Assembly (NCBI GenBank): GCA_035264765.1
Contig: DATFPQ010000278.1
Location: 1-17,758 of the forward strand
DNA from: DATFPQ01 sp035264765
Lineage (GTDB): Bacteria; Actinomycetota; Actinomycetes; Actinomycetales; Angustibacteraceae
DNA length: 17,758 bases
Reading direction: 5' to 3'
Each line of letters opens with the position of its first letter. Position 1 is the first letter of the stretch. Under the pieces are notes generated by a model, which ran no database searches, was not told where the DNA came from, and saw nothing but the letters and a program-made list of their open reading frames with translations. Shown piece after piece: positions 1-7,446 of this stretch. The translations under genes and the position numbers were made by a program.

Positions 1-270
1 GGCAACGCCCTGCGCGTGGTTGCCGGCGCTCGCGGCCACCACCCCCCGCGCCTTCTCCTGCGCGGAGAGCCGGCACATCCGGGTGTACGCGCCGCGGATC
101 TTGAAAGAGCCGGCCCGCTGCAGGTTCTCGCACTTGAGGTGCACGGGGCCGCCCACCCGGTCCGACAACGCCCGGCTGTACTCCAGCGGCGTGGGGCGCA
201 CCACCCCTGCCAGCAGGTCTCGCGCCGCGCGAACGTCGTCCAGCGTGACTCGCTGCGTCGTCGTCGACAT
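1..270 (-). CDS. ilvA: Threonine ammonia-lyase (threonine dehydratase), N-terminal part, cut by window edge
   Basis: The first 90 residues of a fold-type II PLP enzyme are present, read leftward from ATG at 268-270 and open to base 1. The PLP-lysine motif SFKIRGAY is at about residues 55-62 (Lys57), and the phosphate/substrate loop SAGNHAQG is at 81-88. Both are signatures of threonine/serine dehydratases, which convert threonine to 2-oxobutanoate, the first step of isoleucine synthesis, or degrade it in the catabolic form. The N-terminal segment (TLDDVRAARDLLAGVVRPTP) also fits this family. The C-terminal regulatory part lies outside the window, so biosynthetic IlvA and catabolic TdcB types cannot be separated. 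It is divergent from the hydrolase gene on its right. A Shine-Dalgarno-like AGAGGT lies rather far (about 13 nt) upstream of the start. Confidence 0.93.
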   Translation of the reverse strand, partial: MSTTTQRVTLDDVRAARDLLAGVVRPTPLEYSRALSDRVGGPVHLKCENLQRAGSFKIRGAYTRMCRLSAQEKARGVVAASAGNHAQGVA

Positions 271-395
271 GGCGGGAGTGTGGCACCTCTCGGGCGTCGC
301 GCGGCGCTCTGGACCAGGTGCCAGCTCGCGTGGTGCGATGCGGCCGTGACCCTGCACCAGTGGTGCAAGGGCTACGGGTACGACTCCAGGGGGAA

Positions 396-485
396 GGTCT
401 CCGGGTGCAAGGTCTCCAGGCGAAAGGACTCCGGGTGGAAGGACTCCAGGTGGAAGGTGTCCGGGTGGAACGACTGCGGCTCGGG
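396..485 (+). repeat. Tandem 15-bp repeat array carrying repeated SD + GTG start modules
   Basis: Six consecutive 15-bp units start at 396, 411, 426, 441, 456 and 471, with the approximate consensus GGACTCCRGGTGGAA. Degenerate units reach back to about 369. In frame they encode GLRVQ, GLQAK, GLRVE, GLQVE, GVRVE and RLRLG. The third and fourth units differ almost only at CGG/CAG. A GTG occurs at 405, 435, 450 and 465, each preceded by an AAGG-type purine stretch (GGGGAAGG, AAAGGA, GGAAGGA, GGAAGG) about 6-7 nt upstream. The unit length is a multiple of three, so every GTG is in the frame of the downstream hydrolase. The unit at 411 has GCG where the others have GTG. The pattern is seen directly; a role in translation is inference. 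Confidence 0.85.
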
Positions 486-1169
486 ACGTTCGTGCGACCC
501 GGCAGCGAGACGCCCGACGGGCTCCCCCGCGCCGAGGTCGTGCTCGGCTACCTGGTGCACCATCCGGCCGGGCTGCTCCTGCTCGACACCGGGATCGGCG
601 AGGTCGACGACGACACCGAGGCCCACTACCGGCCGGTGCGGCGCGACCTCACCGAGGCGCTGGGCGACCGAGGCGTCCGGCCCGAGGACGTCGACCTGGT
701 CGTCAACTGCCACCTGCACTTCGACCACTGCGGCGGCAACCGGCGGCTGCCCGGCCGACCCGTCCTCGCCCAGCGACGCGAGCTCGAGCTCGCGCGCGAG
801 GAGGGCTACACGGTCCCCGAGCTGGTGGACTTCCCCGGCGCCCACTACGAGCCGTTGGACGGCGAGGCCGAGGTGTGGCCGGGCGTGCTGGTCCTGCCCA
901 CGCCGGGGCACACGGCCGGCCACCAGTCTTTGGCGGTCCGGTGTCCGGACGGCACGGTGGTGCTGGCGGGTCAGGCGCACGACCACGCGTCGGACCTGAC
1001 CGCGGACGTCCTGGCGGCGGAGCTCTCGACCGGCGCCTCTGACCTGGCGTGCGCCCCAGGTTCCGCCGGCGCCCTTCCGGAGCCGTCCCTGTGGATCGCG
1101 CGACTGCTGGAGCTCGATCCCAGGCGGATCCTGTTCGCCCACGACCTGGCGGTGTGGGAGCCGCACTGA
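465..1169 (+). CDS. Metallo-beta-lactamase-fold hydrolase, N-acyl homoserine lactonase-like
   Basis: This is a Zn-hydrolase of the MBL superfamily, closest in motif layout to AHL lactonases (AiiA/AttM type). Numbering from the farthest in-frame GTG (318), HLHFDH is at 132-137, the third histidine motif TPGHTAGHQS is around His198, and the last ligand His275 is in LFAHD. The usual bridging aspartate (before DASY in AiiA) appears replaced: the aligned segment reads LAGQAHDH (216-223). The frame is open from 318, but the fold seems to begin with the strand ERLRLGTF, so I give the last GTG of the repeat array (465, 234 aa, GGAAGG 7 nt upstream) as the start. GTG at 450, 435, 405 or 318 (283 aa) is possible. 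It is divergent from ilvA and convergent with the AI-2E-family gene. The substrate is unknown; lactonase activity is only a family-level guess. Confidence 0.85.
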   Translation: MERLRLGTFVRPGSETPDGLPRAEVVLGYLVHHPAGLLLLDTGIGEVDDDTEAHYRPVRRDLTEALGDRGVRPEDVDLVVNCHLHFDHCGGNRRLPGRPVLAQRRELELAREEGYTVPELVDFPGAHYEPLDGEAEVWPGVLVLPTPGHTAGHQSLAVRCPDGTVVLAGQAHDHASDLTADVLAAELSTGASDLACAPGSAGALPEPSLWIARLLELDPRRILFAHDLAVWEPH

Positions 1170-1311
1170 CCGTCCCGGCCGGGTTCAGCCGGCGCGCCAA
1201 GGCGGTCAGCAGGACGCCCTCCGCGGTGCCGACGTCCAACGATGGAACCACCGACGCGATCACACGGACCTCCGGAGCTGGCGACCCCACGCCGTCGCCG
1301 ATGATGCCCCC

Positions 1312-2550
1312 TCAGCGGGTGCGCGCGTCGTCGTCCTCCACCGGCCGGGGCAGATCGAGAGCGGGGTCGGCCTGTGGATCCAGTTCCTGTGGACGCAGCG
1401 GCGGCCCCGCGGCGACCGGGGACGCGTCCTCGGCCTGCGGGTGGCCCAGCTGCTCCTCCTCGTCGCCGGAAAGCGACGCCACGACCGTGTGGCCGACGGC
1501 GACCAGCGGCACCGCGAACAGGGCACCCACAATCCCGGCGGTGAGCGCACCGGCCGCGATGCCGAGGATCACCGCGAGCGGGTGCACGCTGACCGCCCGG
1601 CCAAGCAGGAACGGCTGCAGCACGTGGCTCTCCAGCTGCTGCACCAGCACCACGACGCCGAGCATGATCAAGGCCTTCACCGGGCCCACGGCGACGAGGG
1701 CCACAAGGACCGCCACCGACCCGGAGATGAGGGCCCCCACGACGGGCACGAACGAGCACAGGAAGACCAGCACTGCGAGCGGCAGGACCAGCGGCACGCC
1801 CAGGATCAGCGCGCCCAGGCCGATCCCCACCGCGTCGGTGAACGCGACGATGATCGTGGCGCGCACGAAGGCGGTGAGGGTCACCCAGCCGCGCCGGCCC
1901 GCCTCGTCGATCGGCCGGCGCGCGTCGCGCGGAAGCAGCCGCACCAGCCAGGCCCAGATGCTGGTGCCCTGGGCCAGGAAGAAGTACGTGGTGAAGAGCA
2001 CGAGGAAGAGCCCGGTGAGCACGTGGCCCGCAGTGCTCGTAGCCGCTAGCGCACCGGTCACCAGCTGCTCGCGGCTCCCGGACACCGAGGCACGCGCCTC
2101 GGCGAGGTAGCCCGAGAGCTGGGTGGTGGTCAGGTGCAGCGGCGGTCCCGCCAACCAGCGCTGGACCTCCGCCAGGCCCTCCGTGACCTGGTCCTGCAGG
2201 TCGCTGAAGCCGGCGGCGAGCTGGGTACCCACCAGGGTGAACAGGCCCACCACCAGGGCAAGCACCAGCACGACGGTGACCAGGGAGCCGACCGAACGCG
2301 GCAGCGCGCTGCGCTGAAGCAGGTCCGCGAGCGGCTTGATCAGCGCCACGAGTAGTACCGCGATGAACACCGGGGCGACGAGCACGAGGTACATCGCCAT
2401 CAGCTTGAGCAGGAAGTAGACGACGGCCCCGACGACGAGCAGCCGCCACGACCAGGCCGTCGCGACCCGCATCGCCCACGGGACGGTCTCGACACCGGTC
2501 CGCCGTCCAGTCTGCGAGGTCATGGCGCCATCCTCGCCGCTGCGGGTCAC
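1312..2550 (-). CDS. AI-2E family (PerM/YdiK-like) membrane transporter
   Basis: This polytopic inner-membrane protein of 412 aa belongs to the AI-2E transporter family, whose members include TqsA, PerM and Na+/H+ antiporter-like proteins; most have no proven substrate. Visible are two hydrophobic helices at about residues 34-75, a soluble middle region (GTQLAAGFSDLQDQVTEGL), then further helices and the family-typical C-terminal stretch with QQLESHVLQPFLLG followed by VHPLAVILGI. A hydrophilic acidic tail of about 55 residues ends the protein. The GTG start at 2548-2550 overlaps the mutL-like stop as GTGA and has GGGAGG about 8 nt upstream. ATG at 2521-2523 (403 aa) also has a GAGG and is an alternative. 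It is the last gene of the three-gene minus-strand operon and is probably translationally coupled to the gene before it. Confidence 0.9.
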   Translation of the reverse strand: MTRSGEDGAMTSQTGRRTGVETVPWAMRVATAWSWRLLVVGAVVYFLLKLMAMYLVLVAPVFIAVLLVALIKPLADLLQRSALPRSVGSLVTVVLVLALVVGLFTLVGTQLAAGFSDLQDQVTEGLAEVQRWLAGPPLHLTTTQLSGYLAEARASVSGSREQLVTGALAATSTAGHVLTGLFLVLFTTYFFLAQGTSIWAWLVRLLPRDARRPIDEAGRRGWVTLTAFVRATIIVAFTDAVGIGLGALILGVPLVLPLAVLVFLCSFVPVVGALISGSVAVLVALVAVGPVKALIMLGVVVLVQQLESHVLQPFLLGRAVSVHPLAVILGIAAGALTAGIVGALFAVPLVAVGHTVVASLSGDEEEQLGHPQAEDASPVAAGPPLRPQELDPQADPALDLPRPVEDDDARTR

Positions 2551-3881
2551 CGGGGCACCTCCCGGATCGCGTCGTGCGTCAGCCGGGCCGCGGCGTCGGG
2601 CGCCTGGTCGCGCAGCAGCCCCGCGGCGAAGAGCACGTACCGGTCATCCACGGCCAGACGGGCCCGCTCGGGCACCCGCCAGCCGCCGCCGTGGTCGGAC
2701 ACCAGCGGGGACAGAACCTTCCGCCGCACGCTGTCGCCGTGATGACGCAGCACCCCACCGGACCCCACCACCAGGCCGACCTCGCGCAGTGGCCGCGGGG
2801 TCGACGACGGCCCCGGCGCCCGCCCGTGCCGTCGCGCGGCCACGGTCACCGCCAGCCCAGCCAGCCGCGCATCACCATCCGTGACGTCGGGCAGGTGACC
2901 GGGGCGGGCCGCCAGCTGATCGGCGTACGCGGCCAGCCCCTCGTCGTCCGCTCCGAGCAGGTGCTCGGCACGCGCGGCCGAGACCACCCCTGGCGCGTTC
3001 CAGCGCATCCCGAGGTCGCCCTCCACCGTGCGAGACCGCCAGAGCGTCGCCACGACCTCCTTGCGCAGGCCGGCGTCCTCACCGCCGGGCGAGACGACGG
3101 AGTAGACGTCGGTCGTGGCACCGCCCACATCCACGACGAGAACGTCGCCGGCGCCCGGCGACCCGGGCGCGCCGTCCGCGAGCACCTCCACACCGGCGAG
3201 CACGACGTCCGGCGTAGCGGCCCTCACCATCCGCCGCAGCTGCGGCCCGCGCGACAGCCCCTTGCCGCCGATCACGTGCCGCAGGAAGACGTTCCGGATC
3301 CCGGCGCGGGCCGGGGCGGGCTCTAGGACGCCGATCCGCGGCAGCACGTTGTCCGTCACCACCACCCGCCGGCCGCGCGAGAGGAGCTCGTGCGCCGCCG
3401 CTTCGGACGCCGCCGCGTTGCCCGCAAGCACGACCGGCACCGGGACGCGGGCGATCCCGAGCCGGCGGGCGTTGTGCCGCAGCACCTCGCCGTTCCCGCC
3501 ATCGGTGCCGCCCACGAGCAGGACGACGTCGGGCCGGGCGGCACGCAGCTGTGCGACGTCGGCAGCGGTGAGCTCTCCCGCAGCGACGTGGACCACGCGG
3601 GCTCCTGCCGACAGACCGACCCGGTGCCCCGCCTCGGCCGTGACCGCGCGCTCGTAGCCGACGACGGCCAGTCGCAGCCCACCGCCGGCGCTCGAGCAGG
3701 CCAGGACCTCGTCCACCCGCTCGCCGTCCAGCCCCGCGCGCAGCGTCCGGTACCCGTCGAGGACGTCGGAGCCGAGTGTGGTAGGCGTGCTGGCGGTGGC
3801 CACGAGCGTCCCGTCATCGGCGTCGACCAGGGCAGCCTTGGTGAAGGTGGAGCCGAAGTCGACGCACAGGACCCTGGTCAC
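2547..3881 (-). CDS. MutL/GlmL family protein (glutamate mutase L-type ASKHA ATPase)
   Basis: This 444-aa protein has the actin/Hsp70-type ATPase signatures of the MutL (GlmL) family. The phosphate-1 motif VDFGSTFTKAALVD is at the N-terminus (about 8-21), a second phosphate loop VDVGGATTDVYSVV is near the middle, and GSGGVLRH lies toward the C-terminus. VLLVGGTDGGN is also characteristic. In clostridia the family gene sits between the B12-dependent glutamate mutase genes (glmS, glmE) and is thought to act as a reactivating or chaperone factor. No mutase or other B12 enzyme is seen in this window, so its partner is unknown. The GTG start (3879-3881) lies 10 nt after the yczE-like stop and has only a weak SD (AGGG). 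The end overlaps the next gene by 4 nt. Confidence 0.88.
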   Translation of the reverse strand: MTRVLCVDFGSTFTKAALVDADDGTLVATASTPTTLGSDVLDGYRTLRAGLDGERVDEVLACSSAGGGLRLAVVGYERAVTAEAGHRVGLSAGARVVHVAAGELTAADVAQLRAARPDVVLLVGGTDGGNGEVLRHNARRLGIARVPVPVVLAGNAAASEAAAHELLSRGRRVVVTDNVLPRIGVLEPAPARAGIRNVFLRHVIGGKGLSRGPQLRRMVRAATPDVVLAGVEVLADGAPGSPGAGDVLVVDVGGATTDVYSVVSPGGEDAGLRKEVVATLWRSRTVEGDLGMRWNAPGVVSAARAEHLLGADDEGLAAYADQLAARPGHLPDVTDGDARLAGLAVTVAARRHGRAPGPSSTPRPLREVGLVVGSGGVLRHHGDSVRRKVLSPLVSDHGGGWRVPERARLAVDDRYVLFAAGLLRDQAPDAAARLTHDAIREVPR

Positions 3882-3891
3882 ACGGCCCTGA

Positions 3892-4548
3892 CTACCACGT
3901 CCCGGCCTCGGGACGTGGAACGGTCAGCCGCGGCAGCAGCGGGTGGACCAGCGGGCCGATCGCCAGCGTGTACAGCACGGTGGCCACGCCGAGCGTGCCC
4001 CCGAGCGCCCAGCCGGCCAGCACGACGACGACCTCGATGGCGGTGCGGACCAGTCGCACGGACCCTCCGGTCCGGCGCACCAGCCCGGTCATCAGGCCGT
4101 CCCGGGGCCCCGGGCCGAGCCGGGCGCCGACGTACGCCGCGGTCGCGACGGCATTGAGCACGACACCCGAGACGGCGAGGCCGATCCGCATAGCCCACGC
4201 CGACGGCTCGGGGAGCACCGCCAGTGCCGCGTCGACCGCGACGCCGATCACCAGCACGTTGCTCACCGTGCCGAGGCCCGGCCGCTCTCGCAGCGGCACC
4301 CAACCGAGCAGGACCAGCGCGCCGACGACCATGGACCACAGCCCGATGCTGCCGCCGAGGTGGCGCGCCAGGCCCTGGTGCAGGACGTCCCAGGGCATGA
4401 CGCCGAGGTCGGAGCGAACCATCAGTGCCATGCTCACGCCGTACAGGACCAGCCCGAGGTAGAGCTGCACGAGGCGGCGGGGCAGCGCCCGCCCGCGCAG
4501 GGTGGTGCGGCCGCTGGGTCGGACGTCCGGTCGGACGGCGGTGGTCAT
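3892..4548 (-). CDS. YczE/YyaS/YitT family integral membrane protein
   Basis: This membrane protein of 218 aa starts at ATG 4546-4548. After a basic N-terminus (about 25 residues) it has about five hydrophobic segments. The first holds LYLGLVLYGVSMALMVRSDLG, followed by GVMPWDVLHQGLA, which is typical of YczE proteins. The loop ARLGPGPRDGLMTGL is the other strongly conserved family piece. Function is unknown; members are frequently divergent from, and probably controlled by, MocR-family regulators, exactly as here (60-bp spacer to the MocR start). It is the first gene of an operon with the MutL-like and AI-2E-family genes. No convincing SD precedes the ATG, which may point to a short or absent leader. 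Confidence 0.88.
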   Translation of the reverse strand: MTTAVRPDVRPSGRTTLRGRALPRRLVQLYLGLVLYGVSMALMVRSDLGVMPWDVLHQGLARHLGGSIGLWSMVVGALVLLGWVPLRERPGLGTVSNVLVIGVAVDAALAVLPEPSAWAMRIGLAVSGVVLNAVATAAYVGARLGPGPRDGLMTGLVRRTGGSVRLVRTAIEVVVVLAGWALGGTLGVATVLYTLAIGPLVHPLLPRLTVPRPEAGTW

Positions 4549-4568
4549 GCGGCGAGCATGACGGACGA

Positions 4569-4609
4569 ATGGCCTTGCTTTCCAGGGCCAATCTGCGACA
4601 GTGGCCTGG
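4569..4609 (+). promoter_or_regulatory. Divergent MocR/YczE promoter with operator-like repeats and predicted leaderless start
   Basis: On the plus strand TTGCTT (4575-4580) and GACAGT (4597-4602) are separated by 16 bp and can serve as -35 and -10. The expected start of transcription then falls at about 4609, the GTG of the MocR gene, so the mRNA would be leaderless; no SD is present. TGGCCT occurs at 4570-4575 and again at 4602-4607, 32 bp apart, about three helical turns. An inverted copy GGGCCA is at 4585-4590, on the same face or nearly so. Two of the copies overlap or abut the promoter elements. Binding of MocR regulators to repeats in such spacers is known for the family; the assignment here is inference. 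Confidence 0.6.
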
Positions 4610-6096
4610 TGTCCGCCGCCCCGCAGCTGCGCGCGTCCCGCCGAATCGGCGCCCGCGAGCTGGTCCGCCTGCTCGGGCCGTGGCCCGCGGCCGACCGTCC
4701 GGCGTACCTGGCGCTGGCCGGCCGAGTGCGGCTGCTGGTGCTCGACGGCCGCCTCCCGGTGGGGGTGCTGCTGCCGGCGGAGCGCGAGCTGGCCGCGACG
4801 CTGGGCCTGAGCCGGACGACGGTCAGCGCCACCTACGACGCGCTGCGGGGGTCCGGGCACGCGGTGAGCCGGCAGGGCTCGGGCACCTGGACGGCCCTGC
4901 CGGCCGCCGACGAGCGAATACCGACCTGGGCGCCGGAGCCGGTGCCGGAGGGCGTCCTCGACCTGGTGCACGCGGCACCGTCCGCTCCCCCGCAGGTCTA
5001 CGCCGCCTTCGCGGCCGCCCTGGACGAGCTGCCCCGGTACCTGCCCGGCACCGGTTACGACTACCGCGGCCTGCCCGGTCTGCGGGCCCGGGTCGCGGCG
5101 CGGTTCACCGCGCGCGGGCTCCCCACGACCGCCGAGCAGGTGCTCATCACCAGCGGCGGGCTGCAGGGCGTCCGGCTGGCGCTGGCCTCCGTGGTCGGCC
5201 GGGGCGACCGCGTGCTGGTCGAGCAGCCGTCCTACCCGAACGGACTCGACGTGGTCCGCGACCTGGGCGCCCGGACGGTGCCCGTCCCGATGGACGTCGG
5301 TGCCGACCGGCCGGCCCGGTGGGACGCCGAGGCCGTGCGGCTGGCCGCGCGCCAGACCGCGGCCCGGGCGGCGTACCTGATCCCGGACTTCCAGAACCCC
5401 ACGGGCGCCCTGATGCCGACCGCGGACCGCCAGGCCATCGCCGGCGCGCTCGCCGACGCCGGGACGCTCGCCGTCGTGGACGAGACCCTGGCCGAGCTGG
5501 CACTCGACGGTGACGTCGAGGTGCCGGCGCCCTTCGCGGTGCACGCACGCGCGCACACCGTCGTCACGGTCGGCTCGGCAAGCAAGGTGTGCTGGGGCGG
5601 CCTGCGCACTGGCTGGCTACGGGCGGACGCGGCAACGGTGAGCAGCCTGGCTGCCCTGCGCTCACGGCAGGACCTGGCGGGGCCGGTGCTCGAGCAGCTC
5701 GCCTGCGTGCACCTGCTGGACCGGCTGGACGAGGTCCGCGCGCACCAGGTCGCCCGGTTGCGCGATGGCCGCGCCACACTGCAGCGGCTGCTGGCCCACC
5801 ACCTGCCAGGCTGGCGGGCGTCCCAGCCGGCCGGCGGCCAGGTCCTGTGGTGCCGGCTGCCGCACCCGTCGTCGTCCGCGCTGGCCACCGCTGCCGCCGA
5901 GCTGGGCGTCCGCGTGACACCCGGGTCGCGGTTCGCCGCGGATGGCACGCTGGAAGGCTGGCTGCGGCTGCCGTTCACGCGTCCGGCCGAAGAGCTGGAG
6001 CGGGCGGTCCCGCTGCTGGCGCAGGCCTGGGCGCGGGTCCGCCCGGAGGACGTCCCTGCGGTGCAGGAGGACCCGGTTCGGGAGTTCGTCGTCTGA
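4609..6096 (+). CDS. MocR/PdxR-type GntR-family transcriptional regulator with aminotransferase domain
   Basis: This 495-aa protein has a GntR-type winged helix at the N-terminus (about 30-95, with LLPAERELAATLGLSRTTVS and GSGHAVSRQGSGTW) and a fold-type I aminotransferase-like domain from about 115. Visible PLP residues are NPTG (263-266), Asp291 in VVDETLAEL, the internal-aldimine lysine Lys326 in SASKVCWGG, and Arg333. With all PLP residues kept, it should bind PLP or a PLP-amino acid adduct as effector. GTG at 4609 starts the recognisable domain and fits a leaderless mRNA; an in-frame ATG at 4558 would put the operator inside the gene and is less likely. It is divergent from the YczE-like gene, its probable target, and may also regulate itself. 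It ends 6 nt from the convergent metB stop. Confidence 0.92.
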   Translation: MSAAPQLRASRRIGARELVRLLGPWPAADRPAYLALAGRVRLLVLDGRLPVGVLLPAERELAATLGLSRTTVSATYDALRGSGHAVSRQGSGTWTALPAADERIPTWAPEPVPEGVLDLVHAAPSAPPQVYAAFAAALDELPRYLPGTGYDYRGLPGLRARVAARFTARGLPTTAEQVLITSGGLQGVRLALASVVGRGDRVLVEQPSYPNGLDVVRDLGARTVPVPMDVGADRPARWDAEAVRLAARQTAARAAYLIPDFQNPTGALMPTADRQAIAGALADAGTLAVVDETLAELALDGDVEVPAPFAVHARAHTVVTVGSASKVCWGGLRTGWLRADAATVSSLAALRSRQDLAGPVLEQLACVHLLDRLDEVRAHQVARLRDGRATLQRLLAHHLPGWRASQPAGGQVLWCRLPHPSSSALATAAAELGVRVTPGSRFAADGTLEGWLRLPFTRPAEELERAVPLLAQAWARVRPEDVPAVQEDPVREFVV

Positions 6097-6102
6097 CGCC
6101 GC

Positions 6103-7320
6103 TCAGGAGAGCGCGTGCTGCAGGTCGGCGACCAGGTCCTCGGCGTCCTCGATGCCGACCGACAGCCGCACCAGGTCGTCCGGGACCTCCAGCACCGACC
6201 CCGCGGTGCTGGCGTGCGTCATCCGCCCGGGGTGCTCGATCAGGGACTCCACGCCGCCGAGCGACTCGCCGAGGGTGAACAGCTCCGCCCGCTTGCAGGC
6301 CGCGAGCGCCTCCTCGACGCCGCCGCGCAGCCGGAAGCTGACCATGCCGCCGAAGCGCCGCATCTGCCGGGCGGCGACCTCGTGCCCGGCGTGCGACTCC
6401 AGGCCCGGGTAGAGCACGGCCGACACCCGCGGATGGCTCGCCAGCAGCTCGACCACCCGCTCGGCGTTGTCGCAGTGCCGCTCCATCCGCAGGGCCAACG
6501 TCTTCAACCCGCGCAACACCAGCCACGCGTCGAACGGGCCGGCGACGGCCCCCATCGCGTTCTGGTGAAATGCGATGCGCTCGTCGAGGTCCTCGAACCC
6601 GGCGGGTGGCGCCGTCGTCGTCACCAGCGCGCCGCCCACGACGTCCGAGTGGCCGCCCGCGTACTTCGTGGTCGAGTGGACGACCACGTCCGCGCCCAGC
6701 GCCAGCGGGCTCTGCAGGTACGGCGTCGCGAACGTGTTGTCGACGACGAGCAGCGCGCCCGCCTCGTGCGCGATGTCGGCCAGCGCGGCGACGTCGGCGA
6801 TGGTCAGCAGCGGGTTCGTCGGCGTCTCGGCCCACACGACCGAGGTGTCCCCGGGCCGGATGGCCGCCCGCACCGCATCTAGGTCGCCGAGGTCGGTGGG
6901 GGTGTTCGCGAGCCCCCACGGCTCGGCCACCTTGGCGAACAGCCGGTACGTGCCTCCGTAGGCGTCGTCCGGCACCACGGCGTGCGCGCCCGGCACGGTC
7001 ACCGCGCGCAGCAGCGTGTCCTCGGCGGCCAGGCCGCTGGCGAAGGCGAAGCCCCGCTCCCCCTCCTCCAGCGCCGCGAGCGCACCCTCGAGCGCGGCCA
7101 GGCACTCCTCCAGCGCGGCGCGAGTGGGGTTGGCCGACCGTGAGTACTCGTAGCCGCCGCGCAGCCCGCCGACGCCGTCCTGCTTGTAGGTCGACACCTG
7201 GTAGATCGGCGGCACCACAGCGCCGGTCAGGGCGTCCGGCTCCTGGCCGGCGTGGATGGCACGGGTCGAGAACCCGTGCAGCGGTGCGTCTGGGGTACCG
7301 GGAGTGCTCCGCGAGGTCAT
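6103..7320 (-). CDS. metB: Cystathionine gamma-synthase (Cys/Met metabolism PLP enzyme)
   Basis: This 405-aa PLP enzyme of the Cys/Met metabolism family acts in transsulfuration. As a synthase it joins cysteine to O-acyl-homoserine to give cystathionine; many actinobacterial members also work as cystathionine gamma-lyase. Seen are YEYSRSANPTR (57-67), FASGLAAEDT (93-102), the PLP-aspartate motif VVDNTFATP (192-200, Asp194), the lysine motif STTKYAGGHSD with Lys219, and SLGGVESLIEHP near the C-terminus. ATG 7318-7320 is the natural start, just before the conserved STRAIHAGQEPD. It lies close to cbs, which suggests that in this organism it may serve the reverse route to cysteine; the sequence alone does not settle synthase against lyase. 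It is divergent from msrA, and I see no riboswitch in the 126-bp spacer. Confidence 0.92.
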   Translation of the reverse strand: MTSRSTPGTPDAPLHGFSTRAIHAGQEPDALTGAVVPPIYQVSTYKQDGVGGLRGGYEYSRSANPTRAALEECLAALEGALAALEEGERGFAFASGLAAEDTLLRAVTVPGAHAVVPDDAYGGTYRLFAKVAEPWGLANTPTDLGDLDAVRAAIRPGDTSVVWAETPTNPLLTIADVAALADIAHEAGALLVVDNTFATPYLQSPLALGADVVVHSTTKYAGGHSDVVGGALVTTTAPPAGFEDLDERIAFHQNAMGAVAGPFDAWLVLRGLKTLALRMERHCDNAERVVELLASHPRVSAVLYPGLESHAGHEVAARQMRRFGGMVSFRLRGGVEEALAACKRAELFTLGESLGGVESLIEHPGRMTHASTAGSVLEVPDDLVRLSVGIEDAEDLVADLQHALS

Positions 7321-7432
7321 CCCGCGAGCGTAGTTCCGGCCGCCGACGCCGACGACCGCACCCGAGAGGGGCCAGCGCCCGCGGGATGACGCGGCGGCCG
7401 CGCGGAGTTGAGCCTGTGGAGAACCCAATTCT

Positions 7433-7438
7433 GGAGGT
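7433..7438 (+). promoter_or_regulatory. Ribosome binding site of msrA
   Basis: GGAGGT lies 8 nt before GTG 7447 and 5 nt before GTG 7444. The spacing favours 7447, which gives the typical N-terminus MFGS. Confidence 0.75.
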
Positions 7439-7446
7439 ACCCCGTG

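Noticed and set aside
396..485. Short direct repeats considered as CRISPR or transposon end
   Set aside because: Units are contiguous without spacers, are 15 bp long and stay in the reading frame; no cas or transposase gene is near.
372..1166. 264-aa open frame on the minus strand across the MBL hydrolase gene
   Set aside because: It has no family motif and mirrors a gene with clear metal-binding motifs; long antisense frames are expected in DNA this rich in GC.
703..1290. Minus-strand frame covering the 142-bp gap between the hydrolase and AI-2E-family genes
   Set aside because: The part inside the gap (MGSPAPEVRVIASVV...) matches nothing I know, and the rest is antisense to the hydrolase gene; no usable SD was seen.
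1170..1311. Terminator between the convergent hydrolase and AI-2E-family genes
   Set aside because: Only a 5-bp GCCGG/CCGGC stem (1178-1193) was found, too weak to call in this base composition.
3943..4608. Upstream extension of the MocR frame, antisense to the YczE-like gene
   Set aside because: The extension is not MocR-like and runs through the promoter; the winged-helix domain and a fitting leaderless start begin at 4609.
7321..7446. Riboswitch (SAM or cobalamin type) in the metB/msrA spacer
   Set aside because: No conserved riboswitch core or terminator-like stem could be seen on either strand in the 126 bp.
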